Origin: Bacillota bacterium
GTDB lineage: Bacteria; Bacillota; Clostridia; Christensenellales; SZUA-584
Length of the DNA: 13,764 nucleotides
Assembly (NCBI GenBank): GCA_023410475.1
Contig: JAEYPS010000013.1
Location: forward strand, 1-13,764
Direction of reading: 5' to 3'
Made by a program: the position numbers and the translations under genes. Positions within the stretch are counted from its first letter, which is position 1. Every line of letters begins with the position of its first letter. This document shows, piece by piece, positions 6,562-13,612 of this stretch. The notes beneath the pieces were generated by a model. That model was given only the letters and a program-made list of their open reading frames with translations. It was not told where the DNA came from and ran no database searches.

Positions 6562-7351
6562 TTTAATTCCTCCTTGATTTTTATATCGCCAACAACACCG
6601 TCATTCATCTTTCCGGTATCGTTGAATCCGCACTGTTTGTTAAAGCTTCATTCCAATCTTTACTTCGCTCGGGCGGGGAAGAGGACACCGCGTAGCCTAT
6701 GCCCATCAACTTGTTCATAATAAAGAAGCTCGCGCCTATGCCCACCGCGTCGTTATCCAGACACAATTCCACCTCGCGGATTTCAGGGTGGTCTTTCAGG
6801 TATTGCTCCAGCGCCTTGGGCAGACACGCTTCATCTGTGTGCTTTTTGGGTGCATACGCGCCGCCAATGGAAAGATAATGCACCTGCCCGATATCGCTAC
6901 GCAATGTTGCCACAGACAGAGCATCCGCTGCGCTCTCTGACACAACCAGCTTTCCGCTGACCATTTCTGATGGCATCGAAAAGCTGTATTTTTTTATTGC
7001 TTCCCTCCACTTCTCCCCTGAACGGATTGCTCATATGCCTCCATGTACCACGCAGCACCGCGTATTTCGGCATAACGCCATCAAAGCCCACGAACACCGC
7101 GTTATGATACTCCGCGCTTTCATAGACAAACCCTTTGCGTATGGAATATTGAATAACCGCATCTGTAAGCCCTCGCTACCGCAGATAATCGATAACCATA
7201 TTGTTGTGGTATGTGCAAGCGGAAGCACAAAGGGCTTCTTCTCCCTGCTCTTTTTCGGTGAGGCATCTGTTTCTGTACATTGGGCAGGCGTGCCATTGCA
7301 TAACTGCAAAACGGCGCTTACAAAGTCCATCCCTCTGACCTTGATGAGATA
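6401..7351. repeat. Long direct repeat, copy 1 (ssb-Toprim)
   Basis: Matches 12658-13612 in the same orientation with an almost constant offset: ssb ATG 6561 and 12818, Toprim stop 6605 and 12863, MDFV start 7330 and 13588. By eye, identity is about 85-90% in the Toprim 3' part. Recombination between the copies would delete about 6.26 kb, including the whole LuxR/surface module. Confidence 0.8.
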
Positions 7352-7378
7352 TTGCAGTGCCGTTTTACCGCCTATCTC
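6605..7378 (-). pseudogene. DUF3991/Toprim protein, copy 1, broken
   Basis: Related to element-borne primase-like proteins (zinc ribbon, DUF3991, Toprim). Reading from 7330, MDFVSAVLQLCNGTPAQ is in one frame. After a one-base loss near 7200-7222 the family sequence continues in a second frame (MVIDYLR, stop, RGL, then YESAEYHNAVFVGFD and LRGTWRHMSNPF), which includes a TAG. A run of seven T at 6989-6995, against six in copy 2, returns the frame. The Toprim part (6605-6976) is then intact, with VVSESAADAL (Glu), LCLDNDAVG (DxD) and the SKDWNEAL end. In-frame homology extends upstream to about 7378 (IGGKTALQYLIKVRG), where a TGA and the remains of another gene take over. The N-terminal zinc ribbon is therefore missing. 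It is almost certainly non-functional as one protein. Confidence 0.8.
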
Positions 7379-7571
7379 TCATCTTTCGCGCCCTATCAAG
7401 GCAGTAACGCTTGAACTCGCGGGCGGTGATGTCGTCTGAGCTGCGAACCTGCGGGAACAGCAATTTTAAGTAAGCCGTAGCAATTCGCTTAACCGCTTCT
7501 GTATCGCGGGTATCCGCCGCTTCGGGAACTTCAATGAGTTCATCTACAAAAAAGACAAAACTCGGCAAGGC
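7365..7571 (-). pseudogene. C-terminal fragment of a possible Lon/BrxL-like ATPase
   Basis: About 67 codons are open, ending at TAA 7365-7367, with RDTEAVKRIATAYLKLLFPQ and EFKRYCLDRARKMRDR. This resembles the C-terminal helices of Lon-related (BrxL-type) proteins carried by mobile elements, but the match is from memory and weak. The frame reaches a stop at 7578-7580 within the luxR upstream region, and no plausible ATG with an RBS precedes it. The 5' part of the gene has been lost at about 7571. Its 3' end overlaps the remaining Toprim sequence, suggesting a deletion that fused two once-separate genes. Confidence 0.4.
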
Positions 7572-7591
7572 TATTGATTACACTTCTCGGC

Positions 7592-7621
7592 CTTACAAGT
7601 TTCCCGGTTAGGATGTATAAT
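7592..7621 (+). promoter_or_regulatory. Candidate promoter of the LuxR-family gene
   Basis: A perfect TATAAT -10 is at 7616-7621. CTTACA (7592-7597, 18-bp spacer, 4/6 to consensus) or TTACAA (7593-7598, 17-bp spacer) could be the -35. It lies about 80 bp upstream of the luxR-type start and immediately after the break in the neighbouring minus-strand gene. Confidence 0.6.
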
Positions 7622-7703
7622 ATGGTATATAGAACTCTGCGAAGGATTGTATGGATTCATGCAAGCGCTTATATAACGCCCCGCGCGGAAAGAAGGATAT
7701 TCC

Positions 7704-10178
7704 ATGAAAAAGAGCAAAATCCTCAAAAGAGATCGCGTCAACCGTGCGCTCATGAGCATATTTGAATACCCTCTGACCATCGTGGAGGCACCTATGGGCT
7801 ACGGCAAGACCACGGCAGTCGGGGAGTTCCTTGCTCTAAAGGGCATCCCCGTCATATGGACTTCCTTTTTTTCCGAAGGCGATACTGCGGCGTCCTATTG
7901 GGACAGGCTCGCCGCCGAGGTCGGAAAATTTGACCGGGCGGCAGGCAGCAAGTTGAAAAACCTCGGCTTCCCCTCCGACGCTCCGCAGACCGCTTCCGTC
8001 ATCGCAATATTGGGCGAATTGGATTATACGGCGCATACTACCCTTGTAGTCGATGATTTCCACTTCGCAAACAGCCTGCGCGTCACAGCGCTGTTCAGGC
8101 GGTTTGTGATGGAGATGCCGGACGATTTTCATGTCGTCTTTATCACCAGAGACACGACGAACCTTGATATATCCGAGCTTACTGCCAAAGGACTTTGTAA
8201 TCTTCTGCCCCAGCATACGCTTCGTTTCACCGTTCAGGAGGTGCGCGACTACTGCGCCTTCATGGCCTTTACGCTGTCCGAGTACGAGCTAATAAGGCTC
8301 TGTGAGTATACGGACGGCTGGATTTCACTGGTCTACCTTATGCTCCTGGGCATGAGGCAAGGCATTCCTATGGATAGGAACAGCGCCATAGACGAGCTGG
8401 TGGAAAAGGCCCTGTATAACGCCTATGAGGAACGCATCCGGCATTTTCTGCTCCGCCTTTCGGTGATGGACAGCTTTACGGCGGAGCAGGCGGCCTTTGT
8501 AACCGGGGAGGCCAAGACCGGGGAATTTCTCAGAAAGCTGTGGCGGGAAAACGCTTTCATTTTCTTTGACGAAGCGAAGGGCGTTTACAAAATCCACAAT
8601 GTACTGCTGGATTTTCTGCGTGTCCGTCAGGCCGAAGGCACGGAGCGCATGGCGCTGTACCGGCGCGTGGGCGAATGGCATCTTGAAAAAAAGGCGTACA
8701 GGCTGTCTTATGGGTATCTCTGCCGCGCCGGGGAAACAGAACGCATCCTCTCTTTGCTGGACAACGAGGACACCATCACTAACGACTTTGCGGAGTTTGA
8801 GGGAGCCTTTGAACTGTTTGCCACCGCTCCGCGCAACATGCTCTTTCAGTATCCGCTGGCCTATCTTCAATACATCGCCCTGCTGCTTTTAAGCGGTGAA
8901 CCGGACGCCGCAAGGGACGGCTCTTTTCGTCTGGATGAACTGCAAGCGGTTTTCGCGGGATCTTCGGATGTTCTTCCTGACCGGAAGAACCGTGTTCTGG
9001 CGGAGATCAACGCCGTGCGCATCTTTGCCGTGTTTAACGACGCCGAAAAAATGGTGGACTGTACGAAACAAGCGCTCCGCTTGCTGGACGGCGGCGTTTC
9101 CTGCCTGATGAAGCGGGAGAGTGAGTTCACCTTCGGGTGCCCCCATTTTCTGTACACTTATTACCGGGAGGCGGGCAGGCTTAGGGAAACGGCGGATTTT
9201 ATGGCGGCCGAGTTTCCTGCTTTTCCGGCGCTTGCCAGCGGCTGCGGCACCGGCAGCGATATTGTGACTTTAGCTGAATGCGCCCTTGAAACCGGCGACT
9301 GGCAGGCGGCGGAACTGAATGCTTTCAAAGCCATTTATAAGGCCAGAACAAAGGAGCAGACCGGCATTGCCCTATGCGCCAATCTGACCTTGATCCGGCT
9401 TTATCTGTTTCAGGGCAGGATAGACGAGGGGCTGAAGCTGCTGCGGCAGCTAAAGGTTGATGTGGCAAGAGAGAACCACCCCATATATAACACCACGCTG
9501 GCACTGATCGAAGGCTATGTCTACGGCTGTCTTATGCGGCTGGACAGCATCCCTCCGTGGCTGCAAAGCGGTGACATGTCCCCGGCCCATTTTATGCATG
9601 AAGGAATGGCCTTCAATTACATCGTCCACGGCAAGGCGGTACTGCTGTCGAAAAACTACATACAGCTTGAAATGCTCACGCAGGAGTTTGCGGGGTATTT
9701 CTCTATCCTTCACAACCAGCTCGGCTTTCTTCACAATCAGATTTTTGAGGCGGCGGCCAAATACCGGCTGTACGGCCCGGAGCAGGGCTGCGCATCGCTC
9801 CAAAAGGCCCTCGATATGGCGCGGGCGGATCATATTCTTCTGCCATTTGCGGAGTACGCGCCCGCCATTATAGACATGTTGCGGCAGCTCGCCGCAAACG
9901 TACTGCGCGACCCTTATATCAAAGAGGTGCTTCTATGCTGCGAGCAGTATCTGGAGAACTTAAAGCGCGCCCCGCAAACCACGGCCTCCCTGACACAGCG
10001 GGAGCGGGAGGTTCTGGCCCTTGCCGCCGAGGGCCTTAAACGAAATGAGATTGCCGACAGGCTAATCGTATCCACGGGCACCGTCAAGGTGCATCTGGAG
10101 AATATCTACCGGAAACTGGAGGTAAACGGCAAGGCGGCGGCTGTCAAGAAGGCTCAGAAACTAAAAATACTAGAATAA
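7704..10178 (+). CDS. MalT/LAL-family LuxR transcriptional regulator
   Basis: This 824-aa cytosolic ATP-dependent activator starts at ATG 7704, with AAGGA 6 nt upstream. The N-terminal STAND-type NTPase has Walker A at residues 29-37 (APMGYGKTT) and Walker B at about 112-120 (LVVDDFH). The middle (about 330-750) is a helical repeat region of the TPR/MalT type that would sense a ligand or partner. The C-terminus (about 763-815) is a LuxR-type helix-turn-helix: LTQREREVLALAAEG, then NEIADRL and TVKVHLENIYRKL. Members work as large ligand- and ATP-gated activators, usually of neighbouring genes. Here DUF2442 and a DUF6273-collagen surface protein follow on the same strand, so control of those is plausible. 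The inducer is unknown. The stop is TAA, and a strong terminator lies 45 nt later. Confidence 0.93.
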   Translation: MKKSKILKRDRVNRALMSIFEYPLTIVEAPMGYGKTTAVGEFLALKGIPVIWTSFFSEGDTAASYWDRLAAEVGKFDRAAGSKLKNLGFPSDAPQTASVIAILGELDYTAHTTLVVDDFHFANSLRVTALFRRFVMEMPDDFHVVFITRDTTNLDISELTAKGLCNLLPQHTLRFTVQEVRDYCAFMAFTLSEYELIRLCEYTDGWISLVYLMLLGMRQGIPMDRNSAIDELVEKALYNAYEERIRHFLLRLSVMDSFTAEQAAFVTGEAKTGEFLRKLWRENAFIFFDEAKGVYKIHNVLLDFLRVRQAEGTERMALYRRVGEWHLEKKAYRLSYGYLCRAGETERILSLLDNEDTITNDFAEFEGAFELFATAPRNMLFQYPLAYLQYIALLLLSGEPDAARDGSFRLDELQAVFAGSSDVLPDRKNRVLAEINAVRIFAVFNDAEKMVDCTKQALRLLDGGVSCLMKRESEFTFGCPHFLYTYYREAGRLRETADFMAAEFPAFPALASGCGTGSDIVTLAECALETGDWQAAELNAFKAIYKARTKEQTGIALCANLTLIRLYLFQGRIDEGLKLLRQLKVDVARENHPIYNTTLALIEGYVYGCLMRLDSIPPWLQSGDMSPAHFMHEGMAFNYIVHGKAVLLSKNYIQLEMLTQEFAGYFSILHNQLGFLHNQIFEAAAKYRLYGPEQGCASLQKALDMARADHILLPFAEYAPAIIDMLRQLAANVLRDPYIKEVLLCCEQYLENLKRAPQTTASLTQREREVLALAAEGLKRNEIADRLIVSTGTVKVHLENIYRKLEVNGKAAAVKKAQKLKILE

Positions 10179-10189
10179 TTCGCTTCAGT

Positions 10190-10210
10190 ATATGCCGTTT
10201 GGCATATGCC
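10190..10210. promoter_or_regulatory. Inverted repeat after luxR, candidate operator
   Basis: ATATGCC (10190-10196) and GGCATAT (10201-10207) form a perfect 7-bp inverted repeat around GTTT. GGCATATGCC (10201-10210) is itself a 10-bp palindrome. It sits between the luxR stop and the terminator, upstream of DUF2442. It could be an operator for the adjacent LuxR-type protein or part of an alternative leader fold. Confidence 0.4.
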
Positions 10211-10223
10211 AATTAAATAAACG

Positions 10224-10255
10224 ATCCCCTATACTTTTCAGTATGGGGGATTTTT
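10224..10255 (+). terminator. Rho-independent terminator between luxR and DUF2442
   Basis: ATCCCCTATAC (10224-10234) pairs with GTATGGGGGAT (10241-10251) through an 11-bp stem with one wobble and loop TTTTCA, followed by TTTTT (10251-10255). It is a strong terminator. Only 41 nt separate it from the DUF2442 start, leaving little space for a new promoter, so it may act as an attenuator. Confidence 0.85.
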
Positions 10256-10296
10256 CGCATCACACCATTCTTCCAATGGAAAGGGGGCGGCGCTCC

Positions 10297-10554
10297 ATGA
10301 GCAAAATTCTGAAAGTAACACCCAACGATGATTACACCTTGCTGGTGGAATTTGAGCATGGACATAAGATCATCTTCAATATGGGAGACAAGATCAAGGC
10401 CATTCCCTACAGCAGCCTTGCGGATTTAAGCCGCTTTAAGGACATTACGCTGGAAGGAAAGGCCATCTGCTGGCCCGACCCCGTGCCGGGTCAGAAAACC
10501 ATATTTCCCCTGCGTCTCACGGTAGACAACATGCTGTTCGCCATACGCGATTAA
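10297..10554 (+). CDS. DUF2442 domain protein
   Basis: This 85-aa protein is of the DUF2442 type. The pattern includes ILKVTPNDDYTLLVEFEHG near the N-terminus and YSSLADLSRFKDI and VDNMLFAIRD at the C-terminus. No membrane segment or signal is present. The start is chosen as ATG 10297 because GGGGGCGG lies just upstream and homology begins at MSKILKV; an in-frame ATG at 10192 would read through the terminator hairpin. The biochemical function of the family is not known to me; members often occur near toxin-antitoxin or regulatory genes. It ends 16 nt before the surface protein gene, so the two are probably co-transcribed. A degenerate second copy of its 3' half lies after that gene. Confidence 0.8.
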   Translation: MSKILKVTPNDDYTLLVEFEHGHKIIFNMGDKIKAIPYSSLADLSRFKDITLEGKAICWPDPVPGQKTIFPLRLTVDNMLFAIRD

Positions 10555-10570
10555 GAAACGGGGGTATAAA

Positions 10571-12385
10571 ATGATGAAAAGAACCGGAACAAAAATCTTT
10601 TCGCTGCTGCTGTGCGCGGCGCTGTTTGTGGGGCTGACGCCCGCTGCGGCCAGCGCGGCGGACATACCGGAGGGCGCGCCGGCTTTTGCCCTGAACGAAA
10701 CGGTGGTGGCCTTTGGCGGGCGGGAATGGTATGTGATTGGGGATAGCAGCGGCGGCGCCGCTTCACAGCCGGGTCATATCACCCTGCTGGCCAAGAGCAG
10801 CTTTGGCGACAGCGCGTTCCGCAGGGGCAGCTATACACAGGACGATCCAAGCTGGACAAAGTATGACTACGATAGTAAGTATTACGAGGGCAGCTTCACT
10901 AACCCCAACGACTACAACGACAGCACCTTGATGCGCGTAATGAATGATTTGGCGGGCGCCCTGCCCTCCAAAGAAGCGGCGCTGATTACAGCACGGGATA
11001 TTGGAACAGACGGCATCAGCGGCGATTCTGTGAATAACCAAAAGCTGTGGCCTTTGTCTCGGGATGAATACCAGTCAATGGGTTCCATTTCCGGCGATCC
11101 CTTTTCGAACAATTTCTGGTTGCGCTCGCCGAACGTCAGTACCACTGCGTGTATCGGCAGCCCCGGCGGCGTCGTTAACGCCGGCGGCAACGTCAGTGCT
11201 CCGTTCACCGCGGTTCGCCCCGCTTTGCATTTGAATCTGTCATCTGTCCTCTTCACATCTGACGCGAGCGGAGCGAACACAAAATCTTCCGCGACCGTAG
11301 GAAGCGGTCTTATCGGCGCGGCAGCGCCCGGCGGGGCAATTAAATTTACGATGAGGGATGATGTCAATCTTTCCCTAACCTGCTTGGATACCGCAACCCG
11401 CAGCGTTCGTGCCGGGGATACGGTGAGCATCGATTACAGCGGTGCGCAAACCGGGGCGAACAACTATATTTCCTGCGTCATTGTGGATAGCGGCGGGAAC
11501 ATTGTCCGCTACGGCAAACTGGGCACGGCGGCCAGCGGCACAGTCGGTTTCATGGTGCCCTTGCTTGCCGATGGCAGCTACACCATTAAGCTGTTCAACG
11601 AGGAATGTAACGGCGATACCTCTACTGACTTTGCCAGCACTCCGATTGCAATTTCTATGACGGTAAAAAACAGTGGCGCGGACGGCCGGGAAATCGAGCT
11701 GCGGGTGAACGCGACGCACATTCAATGGCGCTACATGGGTGAAGATGAGGCGGACTGGCAAGACCTGATCGCGCTTAGCGCCCTTGCGGGTGCGGACGGC
11801 GCGGACGGCAGGGAGATCGAACTGCGAGTGGACGGCGGCTACATCCAGTGGCGCTATGTCGGAGGAAGCTGGAATAACCTTATGGCGGTTTCGGTTGTCG
11901 CGGGGCCGCAAGGGCCGCAGGGTGAGCAAGGTGCGGCGGGTGCTAACGGCGTAGACGGCATAGATGGCCGTGGCGGCAGCGACGGTCAAGACGGCACGGA
12001 CGGTTCTGACGGCGTAGACGGCAGGGACGGCAATGGGATTTTGAGTATCACCAAAACCGGCAGCCAGGGCAATGTGGATACCTATACCATTGACTTTACG
12101 GACGGCACAAGCACCGCATTCACCGTCACCAACGGCAAAGATGGCGTGGGCGTGGCCTCCGCTGCGTACAACGAAAACGACGAGCTGGTGTTCACGCTTA
12201 CGGACGGCAAGGAAATCAATCTCGGTCTGCTCCTCGGCGATTCGGTTCTCGCGAGCAGGATGGCTTCTGGAGAGAAAGGCGGTACGGGCGCAGTAATTCC
12301 CATTGCGCTGGGGGCGGCTGCGCTGCTGTCAGCGCAATTGTGGTGGCTCCTTCCGCTGCTGCGTCGGAAAATATTCAAGCTATAA
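10571..12385 (+). CDS. DUF6273-collagen-like membrane-anchored surface protein
   Basis: This 604-aa exported protein starts at ATG 10571 behind GGGGG. A signal peptide spans residues 1-29 (basic MMKRTGTK, hydrophobic core, cleavage near ASA/AD). Residues ~36-225 form a DUF6273 domain, with LWPLSRDEY, FWLRSPN and VRPALHLNLSSV. Residues ~255-367 look Ig-like. Two tandem units begin DGREIELRV (371-411 and 412-444), each with IQWRY. A collagen-like stretch of 15 uninterrupted G-X-Y triplets (445-489; GPQGPQGEQ, then Asp-rich) follows, then a region typical after such repeats (VDTYTIDFTDG, FTVTNGKDG). A membrane helix (about 575-597) with basic tail RRKIFKL ends the protein. No LPXTG is present. 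It is probably a trimeric stalk projecting from the membrane. It shares an operon with DUF2442 and is a likely target of the LuxR regulator. Confidence 0.88.
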   Translation: MMKRTGTKIFSLLLCAALFVGLTPAAASAADIPEGAPAFALNETVVAFGGREWYVIGDSSGGAASQPGHITLLAKSSFGDSAFRRGSYTQDDPSWTKYDYDSKYYEGSFTNPNDYNDSTLMRVMNDLAGALPSKEAALITARDIGTDGISGDSVNNQKLWPLSRDEYQSMGSISGDPFSNNFWLRSPNVSTTACIGSPGGVVNAGGNVSAPFTAVRPALHLNLSSVLFTSDASGANTKSSATVGSGLIGAAAPGGAIKFTMRDDVNLSLTCLDTATRSVRAGDTVSIDYSGAQTGANNYISCVIVDSGGNIVRYGKLGTAASGTVGFMVPLLADGSYTIKLFNEECNGDTSTDFASTPIAISMTVKNSGADGREIELRVNATHIQWRYMGEDEADWQDLIALSALAGADGADGREIELRVDGGYIQWRYVGGSWNNLMAVSVVAGPQGPQGEQGAAGANGVDGIDGRGGSDGQDGTDGSDGVDGRDGNGILSITKTGSQGNVDTYTIDFTDGTSTAFTVTNGKDGVGVASAAYNENDELVFTLTDGKEINLGLLLGDSVLASRMASGEKGGTGAVIPIALGAAALLSAQLWWLLPLLRRKIFKL

Positions 12386-12396
12386 CATGTGATAGA

Positions 12397-12537
12397 AAAA
12401 CCATCCGCTTGCCCGACCCCATACCGGGGAAAGCGGCGCTATACCCCATTTGGCTGCGATAGATAACATTCTGTTCGCTATAAGGAGTGAGGGGAAAGCA
12501 AAACCTTTGCAGGGACATAATGTTGGGTTGCTGAATT
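12397..12537 (+). pseudogene. Degenerate 3' half of a second DUF2442 gene
   Basis: KTIRLPDPIPGK reads in one frame and AIDNILFAIRSEG in another. These match, in order, KAICWPDPVPGQ and TVDNMLFAIRD at the C-terminus of the intact DUF2442 protein (10297-10554). DNA similarity over about 95 bp is obvious (both contain GCCCGACCCC and CTGTTCGC). The 5' half is missing and a frameshift lies near 12457. The remnant begins right after the surface gene, implying that a DUF2442-linked unit was once repeated. Confidence 0.7.
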
Positions 12538-12559
12538 GAAATAAGTTATGAATCGGATA

Positions 12560-12604
12560 AAAAGCCAAGGCATTTTCCGAAAAGAGATCAATGCCCTGGC
12601 TTTT
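12560..12604 (+). terminator. Rho-independent terminator of the surface-protein operon
   Basis: AAAAGCCAAGGCATT (12560-12574) pairs with AATGCCCTGGCTTTT (12590-12604), a 15-bp stem with one mismatch and a 15-nt loop. T-rich sequence follows on the plus strand and an A tract precedes it, so it could work in both directions. Confidence 0.75.
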
Positions 12605-12657
12605 GCTACATTCTCATTTTACCGGCTAACCATAATTCGTTTATATAATGTATAATG

Positions 12658-12818
12658 GATGCCTCGGCCTGACTGTCGAACGCCGACACGCGCACAAATT
12701 ACGTCCTGTCCTTGTTGAACGGATCATTGATGGCGATCTTGAAGTTGCAATACTTCACGTCGCCCTTTTCGCCGTATGTCGGATTGGCTGTCAGGTTTCC
12801 AATTTCTTTGACTTTCAT
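12658..12818 (-). pseudogene. Truncated ssb, copy 2
   Basis: From ATG 12818 (GGAGG at 12826-12830) the sequence reads MKVKEIGNLTANPTYG, YCNFKIAINDPFNKDRT, then TAA where copy 1 has a Glu codon. FVRVSAFDSQAEA continues in frame, then homology to the intact ssb (6154-6561) stops at about 12658. It encodes only the first half of the OB fold and cannot be a functional SSB. It is also the edge of the second ssb-Toprim copy, next to the LuxR/surface module. Confidence 0.8.
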
Positions 12819-12862
12819 TCTGTTTCCTCCTATAGTTTTTATATGATCAACAACACCGTCAT

Positions 12863-13612
12863 TCATCTTTCCGGTATCGTTGAATCCGTACTGTCCGTTA
12901 AAGCTTCATTCCAATCTTTACTTCGCTCGGGCGGAGAAGAGGATACCGCGTAGCCCATGCCCATCAGCTTGTTCATGATGAAAAAGCTCGCACCTATGCC
13001 CACCGCGTCGTTGTCAAGGCACAGATCCACCTCGCGGATTTCAGGATGGTCTTTTAGGTACTGCGATATCGCCATAGGCAGTTTGGCCATGTCGGTGTGT
13101 TTTTGGGGTGCATACGCGCCGCCGATGGACAGGTAATGCACCCACCCGATGTCGCCCCACAAGGTCGCCACCTAGAGCGCATCCACGGCGCTTTCAGTTA
13201 CGATGAGCCTATCGCTAGCCGTTTCCGGTGGCACCGAAAAGCTGTATTTTTTATCCGAACCTGCAACTTCGCCCTTGAACGGATTGCTCATATGCCGCCA
13301 TGTCCCGCGAAGGGCAGCGTACTTGGGGGCATCACCATCGAAGCCCACAAACACCGCATTTCTGTACTCCGCGCTTTCATAGATCAGTCCTTTGCGTATA
13401 CAGTATTGGATAACACCGTTGTTAATTCCACGGCGTTTTAAGTAGTCAATCACCATACGGTTATCGGAATTCGCGGCAGGCAGTACGAAAGGCTTCTTCT
13501 CCGTTTTCTTTTCCGATGCGTCTTTTTCCGCGTATTGCGCGGGCGTACCGTTGCATAGCTGCAAAACGGCGGTCACAAAGTCCATATTTTTGACCTTGAT
13601 CACGTATTATGC
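12863..13612 (-). pseudogene. DUF3991/Toprim protein, copy 2, interrupted by one amber codon
   Basis: The frame is continuous from about 13612 (YVIKVKNMDFVTAVLQL) to TGA at 12863, apart from a single TAG at 13172-13174. Copy 1 has a serine codon (TCT) there, so one C-to-A change in TCG could account for it. The upstream half holds the DUF3991-like part (VIDYLKRRGINN, YESAEYRNAVFVGFD, LRGTWRHMSNPF) and the Toprim Glu (VTESAVDAL). The downstream half holds the DxD (LCLDNDAVG). Homology to copy 1 ends at a TAA just upstream of YVIKV, so the zinc-ribbon N-terminus is absent here as well. GTG 13603 or ATG 13588 could start a shortened product. It is likely inactive unless the amber codon is suppressed. 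Confidence 0.8.

Larger units (their letters stand above)
12658..13612. repeat. Long direct repeat, copy 2 (ssb-Toprim)
   Basis: Diverged partner of 6401-7351. Both edges are abrupt: within ssb at about 12658, next to the LuxR/surface module, and within the Toprim gene at about 13612, next to unassigned sequence. The divergence suggests two related elements rather than a recent duplication. Confidence 0.75.

Noticed and set aside
8325..8870. 181-codon minus-strand open frame inside the LuxR-family gene
   Set aside because: It overlaps a strongly supported coding region with clear domain motifs; no start signal or recognisable protein.
10192..10296. Longer DUF2442 start at ATG 10192
   Set aside because: The extension would encode the palindrome and the terminator hairpin; ATG 10297 has an RBS and marks where family similarity begins.
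12263..12385. Sortase (LPXTG) anchor in the collagen-like protein
   Set aside because: The region before the terminal helix reads GEKGGTGA, with no LPXTG or NPQTN-type motif; a plain membrane anchor is the better description.
12641..12656. Two overlapping TATAAT boxes before the ssb remnant
   Set aside because: No -35 element at a suitable distance, and they point into a minus-strand pseudogene; probably AT-rich chance matches.
6605..13174. Amber (TAG) recoding as explanation for stops in both Toprim copies
   Set aside because: Copy 1 also has two frameshifts, the two ambers are at different positions, ssb copy 2 carries a TAA, and the intact SRAP gene ends normally at TAG. Decay is simpler.
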